From: CBDDRG01 sp051306415
GTDB taxonomy: Bacteria; Pseudomonadota; Gammaproteobacteria; Pseudomonadales; Porticoccaceae
Assembly (NCBI GenBank): GCA_051306415.1
Contig: JBPPNE010000118.1
Coordinates: 1-34,049 of the forward strand
DNA length: 34,049 bases
Reading direction: 5' to 3'
The position numbers and the translations under genes were made by a program. A model generated the notes under the pieces. It was not told where the DNA came from. It searched no databases and saw only the letters and a list, made by a program, of their open reading frames with translations. Positions 1-8,688 of this stretch are shown piece after piece. The number at the start of each line of letters is the position of its first letter. Position 1 is the stretch's first letter.

Positions 1-320
1 CTGATCAGGTTGTCGGAGAGGCCGTTGGCGATGGCGCCCAGGGTGCGCATGGAGCAGGGCGCGACGACCATGCCATCGGTGAGAAAGGAACCGCTGGCGA
101 TACTGGCGCCGATGTCGCGGTGACTGTGCACCACGTCGGCCAGGCGGCCAATGGCTTCACGATCCCATCCGGTCTCCTCACGGGCAGTCAGCGCGCCGGC
201 CGGCGACAGGATCAGGTGGGTCTCGATCCCGGCGATGCCACCGAGCACTTCGAGCAGGCGAATGCCATAGCTCGATCCGGTGGCGCCAGTGATGGCAATA
301 ATCAGTCGTTTGGTCGTCAT
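1..320 (-). CDS. ubiX: UbiX/Pad1-type flavin prenyltransferase, C-terminus cut by the window edge
   Basis: About 106 codons are present, starting at an ATG whose complement is at 318-320 and reading off the left edge. The N-terminus has the flavoprotein motif ITGATGSSYGIRLLEVL, and residues near 90-105 read APCSMRTLGAIANGLSDNL, the hallmark of UbiX/Pad1 prenyl-FMN synthases. In this family the enzyme attaches a dimethylallyl group to FMN to make the prenylated cofactor of UbiD decarboxylases, in ubiquinone synthesis or aromatic acid decarboxylation. The start lies 25 bp after the RND pump stop on the same strand, so it is probably co-transcribed with the pump. No UbiD partner is visible in the window. 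Whether this is the ubiquinone enzyme or an aromatic-acid paralogue cannot be decided from this fragment. Confidence 0.88.
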   Translation of the reverse strand, partial: MTTKRLIIAITGATGSSYGIRLLEVLGGIAGIETHLILSPAGALTAREETGWDREAIGRLADVVHSHRDIGASIASGSFLTDGMVVAPCSMRTLGAIANGLSDNLI

Positions 321-345
321 GGGATTCACCGGTTGCGCCGCCAAC

Positions 346-3300
346 TCATTCCCCCGATATGGCCACCGGAGCCCTACCCCAGTCGGGACGGTGCTTGGCC
401 ACTTGGTAGTATATGAGTGGCAGCACCAACAGCGTCAGGGTGGTCGAGGCGGTGGTGCCAAAAATCAGCGAGGTCGCCAGCCCGGCAAACATCGGATCGC
501 GATACATGATCATGGTACCGATCACCACCGCCGCCGCGGTCAACAGAATCGGCCGCAGCCGTACTGCCCCCGCGAGCTTCACCGCTTCCTTCAGATCATG
601 GCCCTGGCGCTGATAATCCTGAATGAAATCGATGATCAGCAGCGAATTGCGGATGACCACGCCGGCGAGGGCGACGGTGCCGATCATCGAGGTCATGCTG
701 AAGGGAATGCCCATGATCCAGTGGCCGGGAAAAATGCCGACCAGTCCGAGCGGGATCGCCGTCATGCCGATGACCGGAATCAGAAAGGATTTATAGTTGG
801 CCACCAGCAGCAGGAAAATGATAATCAGCGCGACCCCCAGCACCGCGCTCATTTCGCGGAACGCATCCAGGCTTAACCGGATCTCCCCATCCCACAGCAA
901 CTGATAGCCATCGAGGGTATTGGGCAGCACCGGGTTCAGCGTCAGGTTGTCAGTCACCAGTTTTTCGCCCGCTATCGCCATGCCGTTCAGATCTTTATCC
1001 ATGGCGAGAATCGCGTAGACCGGGGCGGTTTTTGCCGACACATTGCCGCCGACGTAGGTTACCTGCTCGTTGTCCTTGCGCTGAATCGGCCGCTCCATGC
1101 GGGTTTTCACCACCTGGGTGAGTTCAGACAGCGGGATCGCATCGCCCTTCTGGTTGCGGACGAAGATGCGGTCGAGAAGCGTCGGGTCGATCTCGGTCTC
1201 GCGCGGTACCTTGATGCGGATCGGCACCGGGTTCTTCTCGCCGGGAATATGCGCCTCGGAGACCACAATCCCCGCCATCAGGCCGCGGATGGTCTGTTCG
1301 ATATCGGCGGTGGTAACGCCAGACAGTACGGTTTTTTCCTTGTCGACCACGATATCGATCTGATCGATGTCGGCGATCGCGGTGTCGAAGACATCAACCA
1401 CTTCATAGGTCTCGCGAAAGCGCTGCTTCACCTTCGCCGCCATGGCGCGCAACACCGCCGGGTCGCTGCCGTGGATATTCGCCAGGATAATCGCCGATGA
1501 CGGCGGGCCGGGCGGTGATTCCATGAAGCGTACATCCATGTCGGGATTGCGGGCGCGGATGGCGGCCGTCGCCTCGCGCAGCGCCTCCACCACGCGCATG
1601 GATTCGGTGCGGCGCAGCGTCTTGTCCACCAGATTGACCCTGATTTCGGCGACGTGGGGGCCGCGCCGATTGCTGCCGCCACTCACCTGACTGGAGAAAT
1701 CGACCACGCCGGGGATGCCGACGAAGGTCAGGTAATGGCTCACCAGCGACTGCTGGCGCAGCACATCGCCGAATTCACGAACCACCCGGTCGGTCGTCTC
1801 CAGCGGTGTGTTCTCCGGCATATCGATATTGATGCTGAACGTGTTGCGGTCGTCCTTCGGCATAATCGCGAGACCGACGCCACCGTAGGACAGCGGGCCG
1901 CCAACGCCGGCCGGGCGGAAAAACTGCCAGGCAGGGAGCACAAAGGACGCCAGAATGGCGATAGTGACCAGCACAAATAGCAGATTGCGCCGGCGGCCAC
2001 TGTCGAGGAACGGCGTAATCACCCGAAAATAAAAACCATACAGCGCGCCAGGCTCAGTAACCGTATCAACGTGTCCACGCGGACCCTGCTTCAGCCAGCG
2101 GTTGCAGGCCCAGGGCACGACCACATAGGCGACCAACAGGGAGGCGCCAATGGCAACGGAAACGTTAAAGGTAATGGGGTGGAAAAATTCGCCATTCATG
2201 CCCGAGACAAGACTCAGGGATGAGAACACCAGGATGATGGTGATGGTTGCCATGGTGGTCGGCTTGCCGATTTCATTGGTGGCGAGCACGGTGACCAGGC
2301 GGCGGTCGCCGGGCGTGCCGAGATCGTAGTGACGGTGGATATTCTCCATCACCACGATGGCGTCATCGACCAACATGCCGAGGGCGAGAATCAGCGCAAA
2401 CAGCGACATGCGGTTGATGGTGGGGCCCATCAGCATGTCGATGGCCAACGTAATGCACAGCACCAGCGGCACCACCAGACACACAATCATGGCCTGGCGG
2501 ATACCCAGGAAGGGTACCAGCACGAGCAGCACCGCGCTGATGGCGATGAGCAGGTCGAAGATCAGGCTGTTGACGGTGCTATCGGCCTCCTTGCCATCGT
2601 TGCGCGTGGTCACCACTTCGACATCGGCGGGGACGAACTGGGTTTTCATCTTGGCGACCATCGCCAGTATTTCGCCGGCGACGACCACGGCGTTGGTGTT
2701 GGGCTTTTTCGCCACTGACAGCGTCACCGCGGCCATCTCGCCACTGGTCTCCCGGATCGAGAACCGTGGATCACCCGGGCCAAAGCCGAGGCGGGTGACA
2801 TGGTCGAGCTCGGCGATGGGTCCATCGATGACATCGCCAATGTCGTCAAGATAGATGATCTGGCCGGCGTGCGCGCCCAGCGGCAAGTGGCGGATCTCGT
2901 TCAGCGAGGTCAGCTGTCCTTTCAGATAGACGCTGAGATTTTCTCCGCCACCCACCTGGCTGCCGACGATCGCGGAAATATTGCTCGCCGCCAGCATCTT
3001 GATGCCTTCATTCATCGTCAGGCCGAAAGCCTGCATACGCGCGGGATCGAGGTTGACGCGAATTTCGCGGTTGCGGCCGCCGTGAATTTCGGTCACCGAC
3101 ACCTGCTCGATGGTGCTCAGGCGCTCGGCCATGCGCTCCGCGAGGCGGCGTAGCGCGTAATCGTCATAGCTGTTGGAGGCCAACGACACGGTGACGATGG
3201 GGACGTCGTCGATATCCAGTTTGCGGATCAAGGGTTCCGTGGTGTTGGCCGGCAACAGATGGCGGCTGGCAGCGACCCGCTGCGCGGTGCGGGTCATCGC

Positions 3301-3633
3301 CGCATCCTCGTCGACGCCAACGTCGAACTGCACCTGGATCTGTCCCATGCCCTGGGCGGCCACCGCAAAGGTGTGATCAACGCCGTCGATTTCCCGCAGC
3401 ACCGCTTCCATCGGCGCGACGATCAGGCGCTCCACCTCGCCCGGCGAGGCGCCGGGCAGGCGGTAGGTGACTTCGGCGCCGGGCACCACGATCTGCGGAT
3501 TTTCTTCGCGGGGCGTATTGGCCGCCGCCAGCAGGCCCAGCAACAGCACAAACACGACGAACAGCACCGTCAACTTCGAATCGACGAAGATGCTCGCGGT
3601 ACGGCCGGCGGAATTGAGCGGCGAATCAGCCAT
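346..3633 (-). CDS. RND-family efflux permease (HAE1/AcrB-like), inner-membrane pump
   Basis: 1095 aa, the full length of an RND pump. A first membrane helix (about residues 20-40) is followed by a periplasmic porter domain with the family signature YRLPGASPGEVERLIVAP. Membrane helix 4 carries LVDDAIVVMENIHRH with the paired aspartates D423-D424 that relay protons in RND pumps. A second periplasmic domain and a C-terminal helix bundle (VALAGVVIRNSLLIIDF) follow. It should export a hydrophobic or amphiphilic substrate by proton antiport, with the adaptor encoded upstream. It diverges from the AcrB-like pump at 15600 and lacks its typical N-terminal MSxxFIDRPIFA motif, so the substrate may differ. 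Heavy-metal CzcA-type function is less likely but cannot be excluded. No outer-membrane channel gene is adjacent. Confidence 0.9.
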   Translation of the reverse strand: MADSPLNSAGRTASIFVDSKLTVLFVVFVLLLGLLAAANTPREENPQIVVPGAEVTYRLPGASPGEVERLIVAPMEAVLREIDGVDHTFAVAAQGMGQIQVQFDVGVDEDAAMTRTAQRVAASRHLLPANTTEPLIRKLDIDDVPIVTVSLASNSYDDYALRRLAERMAERLSTIEQVSVTEIHGGRNREIRVNLDPARMQAFGLTMNEGIKMLAASNISAIVGSQVGGGENLSVYLKGQLTSLNEIRHLPLGAHAGQIIYLDDIGDVIDGPIAELDHVTRLGFGPGDPRFSIRETSGEMAAVTLSVAKKPNTNAVVVAGEILAMVAKMKTQFVPADVEVVTTRNDGKEADSTVNSLIFDLLIAISAVLLVLVPFLGIRQAMIVCLVVPLVLCITLAIDMLMGPTINRMSLFALILALGMLVDDAIVVMENIHRHYDLGTPGDRRLVTVLATNEIGKPTTMATITIILVFSSLSLVSGMNGEFFHPITFNVSVAIGASLLVAYVVVPWACNRWLKQGPRGHVDTVTEPGALYGFYFRVITPFLDSGRRRNLLFVLVTIAILASFVLPAWQFFRPAGVGGPLSYGGVGLAIMPKDDRNTFSINIDMPENTPLETTDRVVREFGDVLRQQSLVSHYLTFVGIPGVVDFSSQVSGGSNRRGPHVAEIRVNLVDKTLRRTESMRVVEALREATAAIRARNPDMDVRFMESPPGPPSSAIILANIHGSDPAVLRAMAAKVKQRFRETYEVVDVFDTAIADIDQIDIVVDKEKTVLSGVTTADIEQTIRGLMAGIVVSEAHIPGEKNPVPIRIKVPRETEIDPTLLDRIFVRNQKGDAIPLSELTQVVKTRMERPIQRKDNEQVTYVGGNVSAKTAPVYAILAMDKDLNGMAIAGEKLVTDNLTLNPVLPNTLDGYQLLWDGEIRLSLDAFREMSAVLGVALIIIFLLLVANYKSFLIPVIGMTAIPLGLVGIFPGHWIMGIPFSMTSMIGTVALAGVVIRNSLLIIDFIQDYQRQGHDLKEAVKLAGAVRLRPILLTAAAVVIGTMIMYRDPMFAGLATSLIFGTTASTTLTLLVLPLIYYQVAKHRPDWGRAPVAISGE

Positions 3634-3707
3634 GGTTAGTGCGCCCGGTGGCGGCTGATTGAAACCTCAAGGAGGCTCTGAACAACCTGATTCCATTTAT
3701 AGTTCGA

Positions 3708-3796
3708 CCCTTCGACCGGCTCAGGACTCACCACGAATGGAATCAGTGAGTTATCGTTCGTCCTGAGCCATGAGCCTGTCGAATGGTCGAAGGACT
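3708..3796. repeat. Imperfect palindromic intergenic element (REP-like) inside the RND operon
   Basis: The left arm begins CCTTCGACCGGCTCAGGACT and the right arm ends GAGCCTGTCGAATGGTCGAA. They are imperfect reverse complements around an AT-richer centre (GGAATCAGTGAGTTATC). The TTCGACAGGCTCAGGACGAAC-like core resembles a dispersed palindrome seen in many proteobacterial intergenic regions (from memory, not checked). It lies between the adaptor (stop at 3823) and the pump (start at 3633), so the shared transcript would carry a strong stem-loop there. Confidence 0.6.
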
Positions 3797-3822
3797 TTTT
3801 CAGAGCATCCTTAAACAAGACG

Positions 3823-4896
3823 CTATTGCCCCGCCGCCAGCAGGTCGCCATCGCGAACGGCGACAGTCGGCGCGGCGACAATAGTCTCACCCGCATCGAG
3901 GCCGGCAAGGATCACAATGCTGTCTCCCACCGCCTGCTCCCTGCGCACCCAGCGGAACCTCAGTTGACGGTCGTCGCCGACCACATAAACGCCATCGAGC
4001 CCGCCGCGCTCCACCAGCGCCGGGCGGGGAATCACCACCGCTGGTTTATGGCCGATGACGAACCGGCTGCGACCAAACATGCCGGGCAGCAGTCCCGGGC
4101 TGGGAGGCAGGGAAATCTTGACCTGAAAACCGCGGGTAACCGGGTTGCCGGAAGACACCAAGCGCACCACCTCACCCGCCAAGGTCTGACCGAGGGCATC
4201 GATACGCAGCTCGACCACATCGCCGTTGTGGATATCACCGACCCGTTGTTCGGCGATATAGGTTTCGTACAGCAGAGCCGTGTCGGACTCCACCGTGATC
4301 AGCGGCGTGCCCGGGGATGCCAGATCACCGCTGCGCTGGTGGCGGGCAACCACCATGCCGGCGACCGGGCTTAGGATGCGGGTGTACTGGCGCTGCGCCT
4401 GGGTGCCAGCGAGGGCGGCCTCGGCGCCGGCGAGTTCGTCGCGGGCCAATTGCAGTTGCAGACCGCTCTTGCGGTGCGCGGTAGCGGGTATGACGCCTTT
4501 GCCAAACAGGTTCTCGGCATCGGCGAAGTCCTTTTCCGCATCGCGCACCGCGGCGACGGCCTGATCACGGCGGGCTTCGGCGCTGCGGATATTGGCCTCG
4601 ATATCGCGGCTATCCAGCGTCGCCAGCAATTGATTCTTGGCGACCCGTTCGCCTTCACGGACAGCGATGGTGCGCACATAGGCCGGAATACGCGAATTGA
4701 TATCCACCCGCTCGTCGGACACTATCGAGCCGGTCGTGGTATAAATCAGCGGAACCTGCTCCAGATTCAGGGTGACCGTCGCCAGCGCGTGGGTTTGCGG
4801 CGTCGCCTTTGGGTTGGCCTGCGGATCACTGCCGCAACCGGTGAGGAGCACGGCAAGGGCCAGCACCACAAAGAAACCCTCACGAATTTTCACCAT
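3823..4896 (-). CDS. RND efflux periplasmic adaptor (membrane fusion protein), lipoprotein
   Basis: 357 aa from the ATG at 4896, chosen because it begins a lipoprotein signal peptide (MVKIREGFFVVLALAVLLTGC) with lipobox LLTGC and lipidated Cys21. The open frame continues upstream to 5103, but that part looks non-coding. The domain order is typical: a beta-barrel/lipoyl half (VREGERVAKNQLLATLDSRD), a coiled-coil hairpin rich in A, E and R (about residues 95-165), the second lipoyl half (ILSPVAGMVVARHQRSGDL), then beta-barrel and membrane-proximal domains (LLPGMFGRSRF). It should link the inner-membrane pump to an outer-membrane channel. The pump gene follows on the same strand after 189 bp that contain a palindromic repeat. 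Confidence 0.9.
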   Translation of the reverse strand: MVKIREGFFVVLALAVLLTGCGSDPQANPKATPQTHALATVTLNLEQVPLIYTTTGSIVSDERVDINSRIPAYVRTIAVREGERVAKNQLLATLDSRDIEANIRSAEARRDQAVAAVRDAEKDFADAENLFGKGVIPATAHRKSGLQLQLARDELAGAEAALAGTQAQRQYTRILSPVAGMVVARHQRSGDLASPGTPLITVESDTALLYETYIAEQRVGDIHNGDVVELRIDALGQTLAGEVVRLVSSGNPVTRGFQVKISLPPSPGLLPGMFGRSRFVIGHKPAVVIPRPALVERGGLDGVYVVGDDRQLRFRWVRREQAVGDSIVILAGLDAGETIVAAPTVAVRDGDLLAAGQ

Positions 4897-5209
4897 GATG
4901 GCGACTGACTCCCCCTGCTGGATCCCGCTGGATATTGAACGCCTTGCCCGCTGTGAAAGAATGACGATCAGGGCGTTGCGTGACGTTTCTTGTTCGACGC
5001 TCAACCGTAGCAGATGCCCCGCTAAAAGGCCAGACAGGCACCGCTCTGTACAATCGCCGCGCTGCGATTTCCTCGCCGAAAGAGCCGCTGAGAACCTGTC
5101 CAAAATGCCGAGCGCGGCAGGATTTTGCAGCAGGATTTTATAAGGTTCTAATCAAGTCCCCCCGTGAGCGTCAGCAAAGGCTGGAGCCCATCACTGGAGT
5201 CACCGCCCA
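4897..5209. other. Divergent intergenic region, RND adaptor / AEC permease
   Basis: About 313 bp between the adaptor start (minus) and the AEC permease start (plus) must hold both promoters. The only structure I see is a 10-bp direct repeat GCAGGATTTT at 5117-5126 and 5130-5139 (13-bp period), ending in an AT-rich TATAAGG that could serve as a -10 element for the permease. No regulator gene is adjacent. Open frames on the plus strand here look like chance. Confidence 0.4.
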
Positions 5210-6163
5210 ATGTCCAGCCCCCCGCTAACCATCGTCAGCGAGGCCCTGCTCCCCAGCGCCGTGGTCATTGTCCTCGGCGCGCTGTGGCGCCGCGTTGAAC
5301 CCGGCGGGGTCGATTACCGGGAAGTTCGCCGCATCATTGGCCTGCTGGTGCTGAATCTGTTTTACCCGGCGCTGATTCTCACGGTGATTCCAACAGTGGA
5401 GCTGTCAACCGAGATGGTCGCCGCACCCCTGCTGTTCGCCACTGGCGCGCTCGCCATCATGGCGTTACTGGCTCCGGCCCGCCGTTACCTCTTGGCTCGC
5501 GGCATGAGTGAGCCGCAATTCGCCGTGCTGATACTCGCCTGCGCCTATGCCAATATCATCTCCCTCGGCGTACCGCTGCTGCAGGCGGAAGGTGGTGCTG
5601 CCGCGACCCGCTATGCGATCTATGTCGACCTGCTTGCCGTATCCCCCCTGTTCTGGATTCTCGGGGTGTGGATCGCGGCACGCAGCGATCCCGCGGCGGG
5701 CAAGCCCGATCTCGCCGGCTTCATCCGCACGTTTCTGTTGCTGCCGCCGGTGTGGGTCTTCGTGCTGGCGGTCGCGCTCAACCGGCTCGGGTTGCAGCTG
5801 CCGGCGCCGCTGCAGGTAGCCGCGGCGGGACTCGGCGCCACCACCATGCACGCGATGCTGCTGACGGTTGGCATGTCGCTGTCGATCGCCGGGGTGATCC
5901 GCTATCGGAAAGTGGTTGCGGGCGCGGCCGTGCTCAAATTGCTACTGATGCCGGCCCTGGTTCTCGCCATTGGCGAGGCAACCATCGGCGAGTCAGCCGC
6001 GTTGCGCAGCACGGTGCTACTGGCGGCGACACCCACCATGATGGCGACGATGATCCTGAGCGAGCGGTTCCAGCTCGATACCGAAATGCTCGCCGCCATC
6101 CTGGTCGCGACCACCGCGCTGTTTTTTCTCACTCTGCCAGCTTGGCTGTGGATACTGGGCTGA
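5210..6163 (+). CDS. AEC-family (auxin efflux carrier-like) membrane transporter
   Basis: 317 aa, almost entirely hydrophobic, with about ten predicted transmembrane segments. The N-terminal LLPSAVVIVLGALWRR, the LVLNLFYPALILTVI segment near residue 50 and the ANIISLGVPLL segment near residue 110 match bacterial AEC permeases (PF03547), which move small carboxylates or similar anions. A GGAG lies about 12 bases before the ATG. The gene stands alone on the plus strand, divergent from the RND operon and 125 bp from the next gene. Its substrate cannot be told from sequence. Confidence 0.85.
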   Translation: MSSPPLTIVSEALLPSAVVIVLGALWRRVEPGGVDYREVRRIIGLLVLNLFYPALILTVIPTVELSTEMVAAPLLFATGALAIMALLAPARRYLLARGMSEPQFAVLILACAYANIISLGVPLLQAEGGAAATRYAIYVDLLAVSPLFWILGVWIAARSDPAAGKPDLAGFIRTFLLLPPVWVFVLAVALNRLGLQLPAPLQVAAAGLGATTMHAMLLTVGMSLSIAGVIRYRKVVAGAAVLKLLLMPALVLAIGEATIGESAALRSTVLLAATPTMMATMILSERFQLDTEMLAAILVATTALFFLTLPAWLWILG

Positions 6164-6288
6164 ACCTTGGCCCCGCTTTTCATCGCAGCGTCCCCGGAGC
6201 GGGGCAGCGTATGATGGCGCGGCCAGCTTCGTCCGACCTTGCGCATTAAACTCAGAACATCAAACTCGAAATATAAGGAGAAAACCCC

Positions 6289-6681
6289 ATGTCCGCGACC
6301 ACCAATGAAAAAACCGTCAGGGATTTCTGTGCCGCCTGGGAGCGCCTCGACGTTGAGGCCGTACTCGGCTTCATGAGTGCCGACGCGGTATACCACAACA
6401 TGCCACTGCCGCCACTTACCGGCCAGAGCGAAATTCGCGCTTTTCTGCAAGGCTTTTTCGCCGCGGCCACCCGTTGCCGGTTCGAACTGCTGACTGTCGT
6501 AGCCGATGCGACGCGGGTGGTCACCGAGCGCCTTGACAGTTTCGGCTTCCCCGACAAGAACCTCGACCGCTTGCCCGTGCTGGGTATCTTCGAGTTTGAC
6601 GCCAACGGCAAGATCCAGCACTGGCGCGAGTATTTCGATCTGAAGACCTGGGTCGACAAGGGCGGCCCGGCCATTGGCTGA
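6289..6681 (+). CDS. Limonene-1,2-epoxide hydrolase-like enzyme (LEH/SnoaL fold)
   Basis: 130 aa, a small cone-shaped NTF2-like protein. The limonene epoxide hydrolase active site (Tyr53, Asn55, Arg99, Asp101, Asp132 in the Rhodococcus enzyme) maps onto Y35 and N37 in YHNMPLPPL, R81 and D83 in ERLDSFGF, and D117 in HWREYFDL. The first four share one constant offset of 18 residues, so this is probably a true one-step epoxide hydrolase and not a generic SnoaL protein. It would open an epoxide to a diol in the cytoplasm. A purine-rich AAGGAG precedes the ATG. The EamA permease follows 81 bp later, so the two may be co-transcribed. The substrate could be a terpene, steroid or alkene epoxide. Confidence 0.85.
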   Translation: MSATTNEKTVRDFCAAWERLDVEAVLGFMSADAVYHNMPLPPLTGQSEIRAFLQGFFAAATRCRFELLTVVADATRVVTERLDSFGFPDKNLDRLPVLGIFEFDANGKIQHWREYFDLKTWVDKGGPAIG

Positions 6682-6762
6682 GCCAGCGGCCCTCTCCCTT
6701 TCCCGCGCCCACCGCAACTGGACCGCGACCTGCCACATCCTCGGCAATGACGCCGATCGCCG

Positions 6763-7674
6763 ATGCTGAACGACAGCCGGGCCATCCTCTGGCTGAACCT
6801 GGCCGCGCTGCTATGGGCGGGAAATATGCTGCTCGGCCATTTTCTCGGTAGCTACGTCGGCCCCTGGTTCATTGTCGCGGCGAGAACGCTGGTCGGCTCG
6901 CTGATTTTTTGGGGCTTCATGCGCCTCCGCGGCATCACTGGCCTGGTAGCTAAAATACGCAGCTGGCCGCTGGTGGTGGCAGCATCGCTGTCCGGCGTGA
7001 TCGGTTTTCAGGTGCTGCTGTACCTGGGCCTACGCCACACCTCATCGATCAACGCCGGATTGATCAATGCGCTGACGCCGTTGACGACCGCCTGCCTGTC
7101 CGCGCTGTTCCTGCGCGAAGCCTTGAACCGCCATCAATCCACTGCCGCCGCCATCACCGTCCTCGGCGTCGGCTGGATCCTGACGCGGGGCGAGCTATCC
7201 ACGCTCTACCAGCTCAGCTTCAACGGCGGCGATCTACTGGTGCTAGCGGCAGTGCTCGCCTGGAGCCTCTATGGCATCTTCGGGCAACACCTGATGCGCG
7301 ACCTGGGCGTACTGGAAGCCACCGCCATCGGACTCTATGTCGCGCCGCTATTCGCGGTGCCAGCGGCATTATGGGAAGGCACCCAGCAGATCACTCCGCA
7401 GCTCAACGGCGCTGTCGTCCTCGCGCTCGCGTTTATCTGTATCGGGCCCACGGTGCTCGCGCTGCTGTGGTGGAATCGGGGCGTACAGCTGATTGGACCA
7501 ACGCGGGCGGCGCTTTACACCAACATGATCCCGGTTTACGTCATTGTGCTATCGGCGGCAATTCTCGATGACGTCATCACCCGCGCGCACCTTATCGGCG
7601 GCACGTTGGTGTTGGGCGGCAGTCTGTATGGGGGTCTTCACGCGGCCTTAGCCAGCCAGCGGGCGGTCAACTGA
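6763..7674 (+). CDS. EamA/DMT-superfamily permease
   Basis: 303 aa with about ten hydrophobic helices arranged as two EamA repeats (roughly residues 8-140 and 155-295). The first begins LWLNLAALLWAGNMLLGHFL and contains HTSSINAGLINALTPL, the conserved loop and helix of drug/metabolite transporters. The second contains LLWWNRGVQLIGPTRAALYTNMIPV. Members export amino acids, metabolites or drugs. It lies 81 bp after the epoxide hydrolase-like gene on the same strand and converges on csgG. Nothing in the sequence fixes its substrate. Confidence 0.88.
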   Translation: MLNDSRAILWLNLAALLWAGNMLLGHFLGSYVGPWFIVAARTLVGSLIFWGFMRLRGITGLVAKIRSWPLVVAASLSGVIGFQVLLYLGLRHTSSINAGLINALTPLTTACLSALFLREALNRHQSTAAAITVLGVGWILTRGELSTLYQLSFNGGDLLVLAAVLAWSLYGIFGQHLMRDLGVLEATAIGLYVAPLFAVPAALWEGTQQITPQLNGAVVLALAFICIGPTVLALLWWNRGVQLIGPTRAALYTNMIPVYVIVLSAAILDDVITRAHLIGGTLVLGGSLYGGLHAALASQRAVN

Positions 7675-7676
7675 GG

Positions 7677-7708
7677 CAATTAGCGCAACTTGGCAACCGG
7701 GCTAATTG
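7677..7708. terminator. Possible bidirectional terminator between EamA gene and csgG
   Basis: Perfect 8-bp inverted repeat CAATTAGC (7677-7684) and GCTAATTG (7701-7708) around a 16-nt loop, overlapping the csgG stop codon at a convergent junction. The stem is AT-rich and lacks a T-run, so it is only a candidate. Confidence 0.35.
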
Positions 7709-8688
7709 CTGGATACTGATGAATTGGGCAGTTCGTTATTTTTCGGCTTAACCTGAACGACCTGTCCGCTCTCATCGAATTCCGCCATCATCTCGGTGTC
7801 GCGTTGCTTGATATAGTCCTCGATTAACGGCTTTACTTGGCTTTGGTCTTCAAGCGTCCACAAATTCTTGATCAACCCCTCCATGATCATGCCGTAGACG
7901 CAGGCTTCGATGGTTTCCATGACCGCCATTTGCGGCGGCTCGTTGCTGGTTACCCCAGCTTCGATTTCCAGCAATCGCTTAAACTCGATATAGCGAAACA
8001 AGCCGGAATCCAACTGCGTGGACAATATGGTTTTTCGGGAGTCGACATGATTAAGAACTTCGCCGCTCTTTACCGAAACGGCGCGCAGCATACTGGTGAC
8101 CGTATCCCGGCGGAATTCGCTGGAAGCACCCACGCCAAAATAACGAACCCCTACCCCGCCGGTGAGCAAATTGGTTTCATAGGCGGTGATGCCGCCTTCC
8201 AGCAAAATAGGGGCATACAACAGCGGCGGCAAACTGGGCTTGTTGCTCTCTTGATTGGCGTCGGCGTACATTTGCCGGGTTTGGCTGATGATTTTTCGCT
8301 CGTTCAACAAATCGGTTAGACCTTCACGTTCCAGTACCTTGAACCACTTGCCGTTGCCAGCTTCTACCAAGGCGCGAATTAACATGCTGGCACCGCCTTG
8401 AGTCACCGCGGTGGAATACTGCACGAGGTTTTCGCTGCTTTTGTATTGCCCGGTTTGATCGCGAAATTTATAGACAGCGACCACGATGGGCTCGGGCGGC
8501 GGCGGCAACGCCCGCAGTAGGTCGGAAGCCACGGAATGGTAGTCAAGCACCGCTTTGTCCGACGCAACCGGTTGATAGGCAGTGGAACAGGCCGTTACAG
8601 CCGTCGCCAACAAAATAGCCGCATATCGACGTAGAAATACACATCGCGGTAAAGCCTGGAAACCCTGCTTGGTCAGTAAGTAATTCAT
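7702..8688 (-). CDS. csgG: CsgG, outer-membrane curli secretion pore lipoprotein
   Basis: 328 aa, against about 277 in E. coli. The signal peptide ends in a VTAC lipobox (Cys34 lipidated). Conserved CsgG stretches are AVYKFRDQTGQ, LLNERKIISQTRQM, GGVGVRYFGVGASSEF, SRKTILSTQLDSGLFRYIEF and EAGVTSNEPPQMAVMETIE. It forms the nonameric outer-membrane channel for curlin export. The constriction loop differs from E. coli: between GQ and STAV it reads YKSSENLVQY (10 residues, against 9), with Q90 and Y91 at the places of Asn55 and Phe56 and no aromatic where Tyr51 stands. The start ATG overlaps the csgF stop by 4 bases (ATGA), indicating translational coupling. A C-terminal extension rich in K, E, N and S accounts for some of the extra length. 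Confidence 0.95.
   Translation of the reverse strand: MNYLLTKQGFQALPRCVFLRRYAAILLATAVTACSTAYQPVASDKAVLDYHSVASDLLRALPPPPEPIVVAVYKFRDQTGQYKSSENLVQYSTAVTQGGASMLIRALVEAGNGKWFKVLEREGLTDLLNERKIISQTRQMYADANQESNKPSLPPLLYAPILLEGGITAYETNLLTGGVGVRYFGVGASSEFRRDTVTSMLRAVSVKSGEVLNHVDSRKTILSTQLDSGLFRYIEFKRLLEIEAGVTSNEPPQMAVMETIEACVYGMIMEGLIKNLWTLEDQSQVKPLIEDYIKQRDTEMMAEFDESGQVVQVKPKNNELPNSSVSSN

Noticed and set aside
4897..5103. N-terminal extension of the RND adaptor to 5103
   Set aside because: The lipoprotein signal peptide begins at the ATG at 4896; the extension is not signal-like and would place the signal internally.
5902..6747. 281-codon minus-strand frame across the AEC permease and epoxide hydrolase genes
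   Set aside because: Crosses two well-supported genes on the other strand and has no family resemblance.
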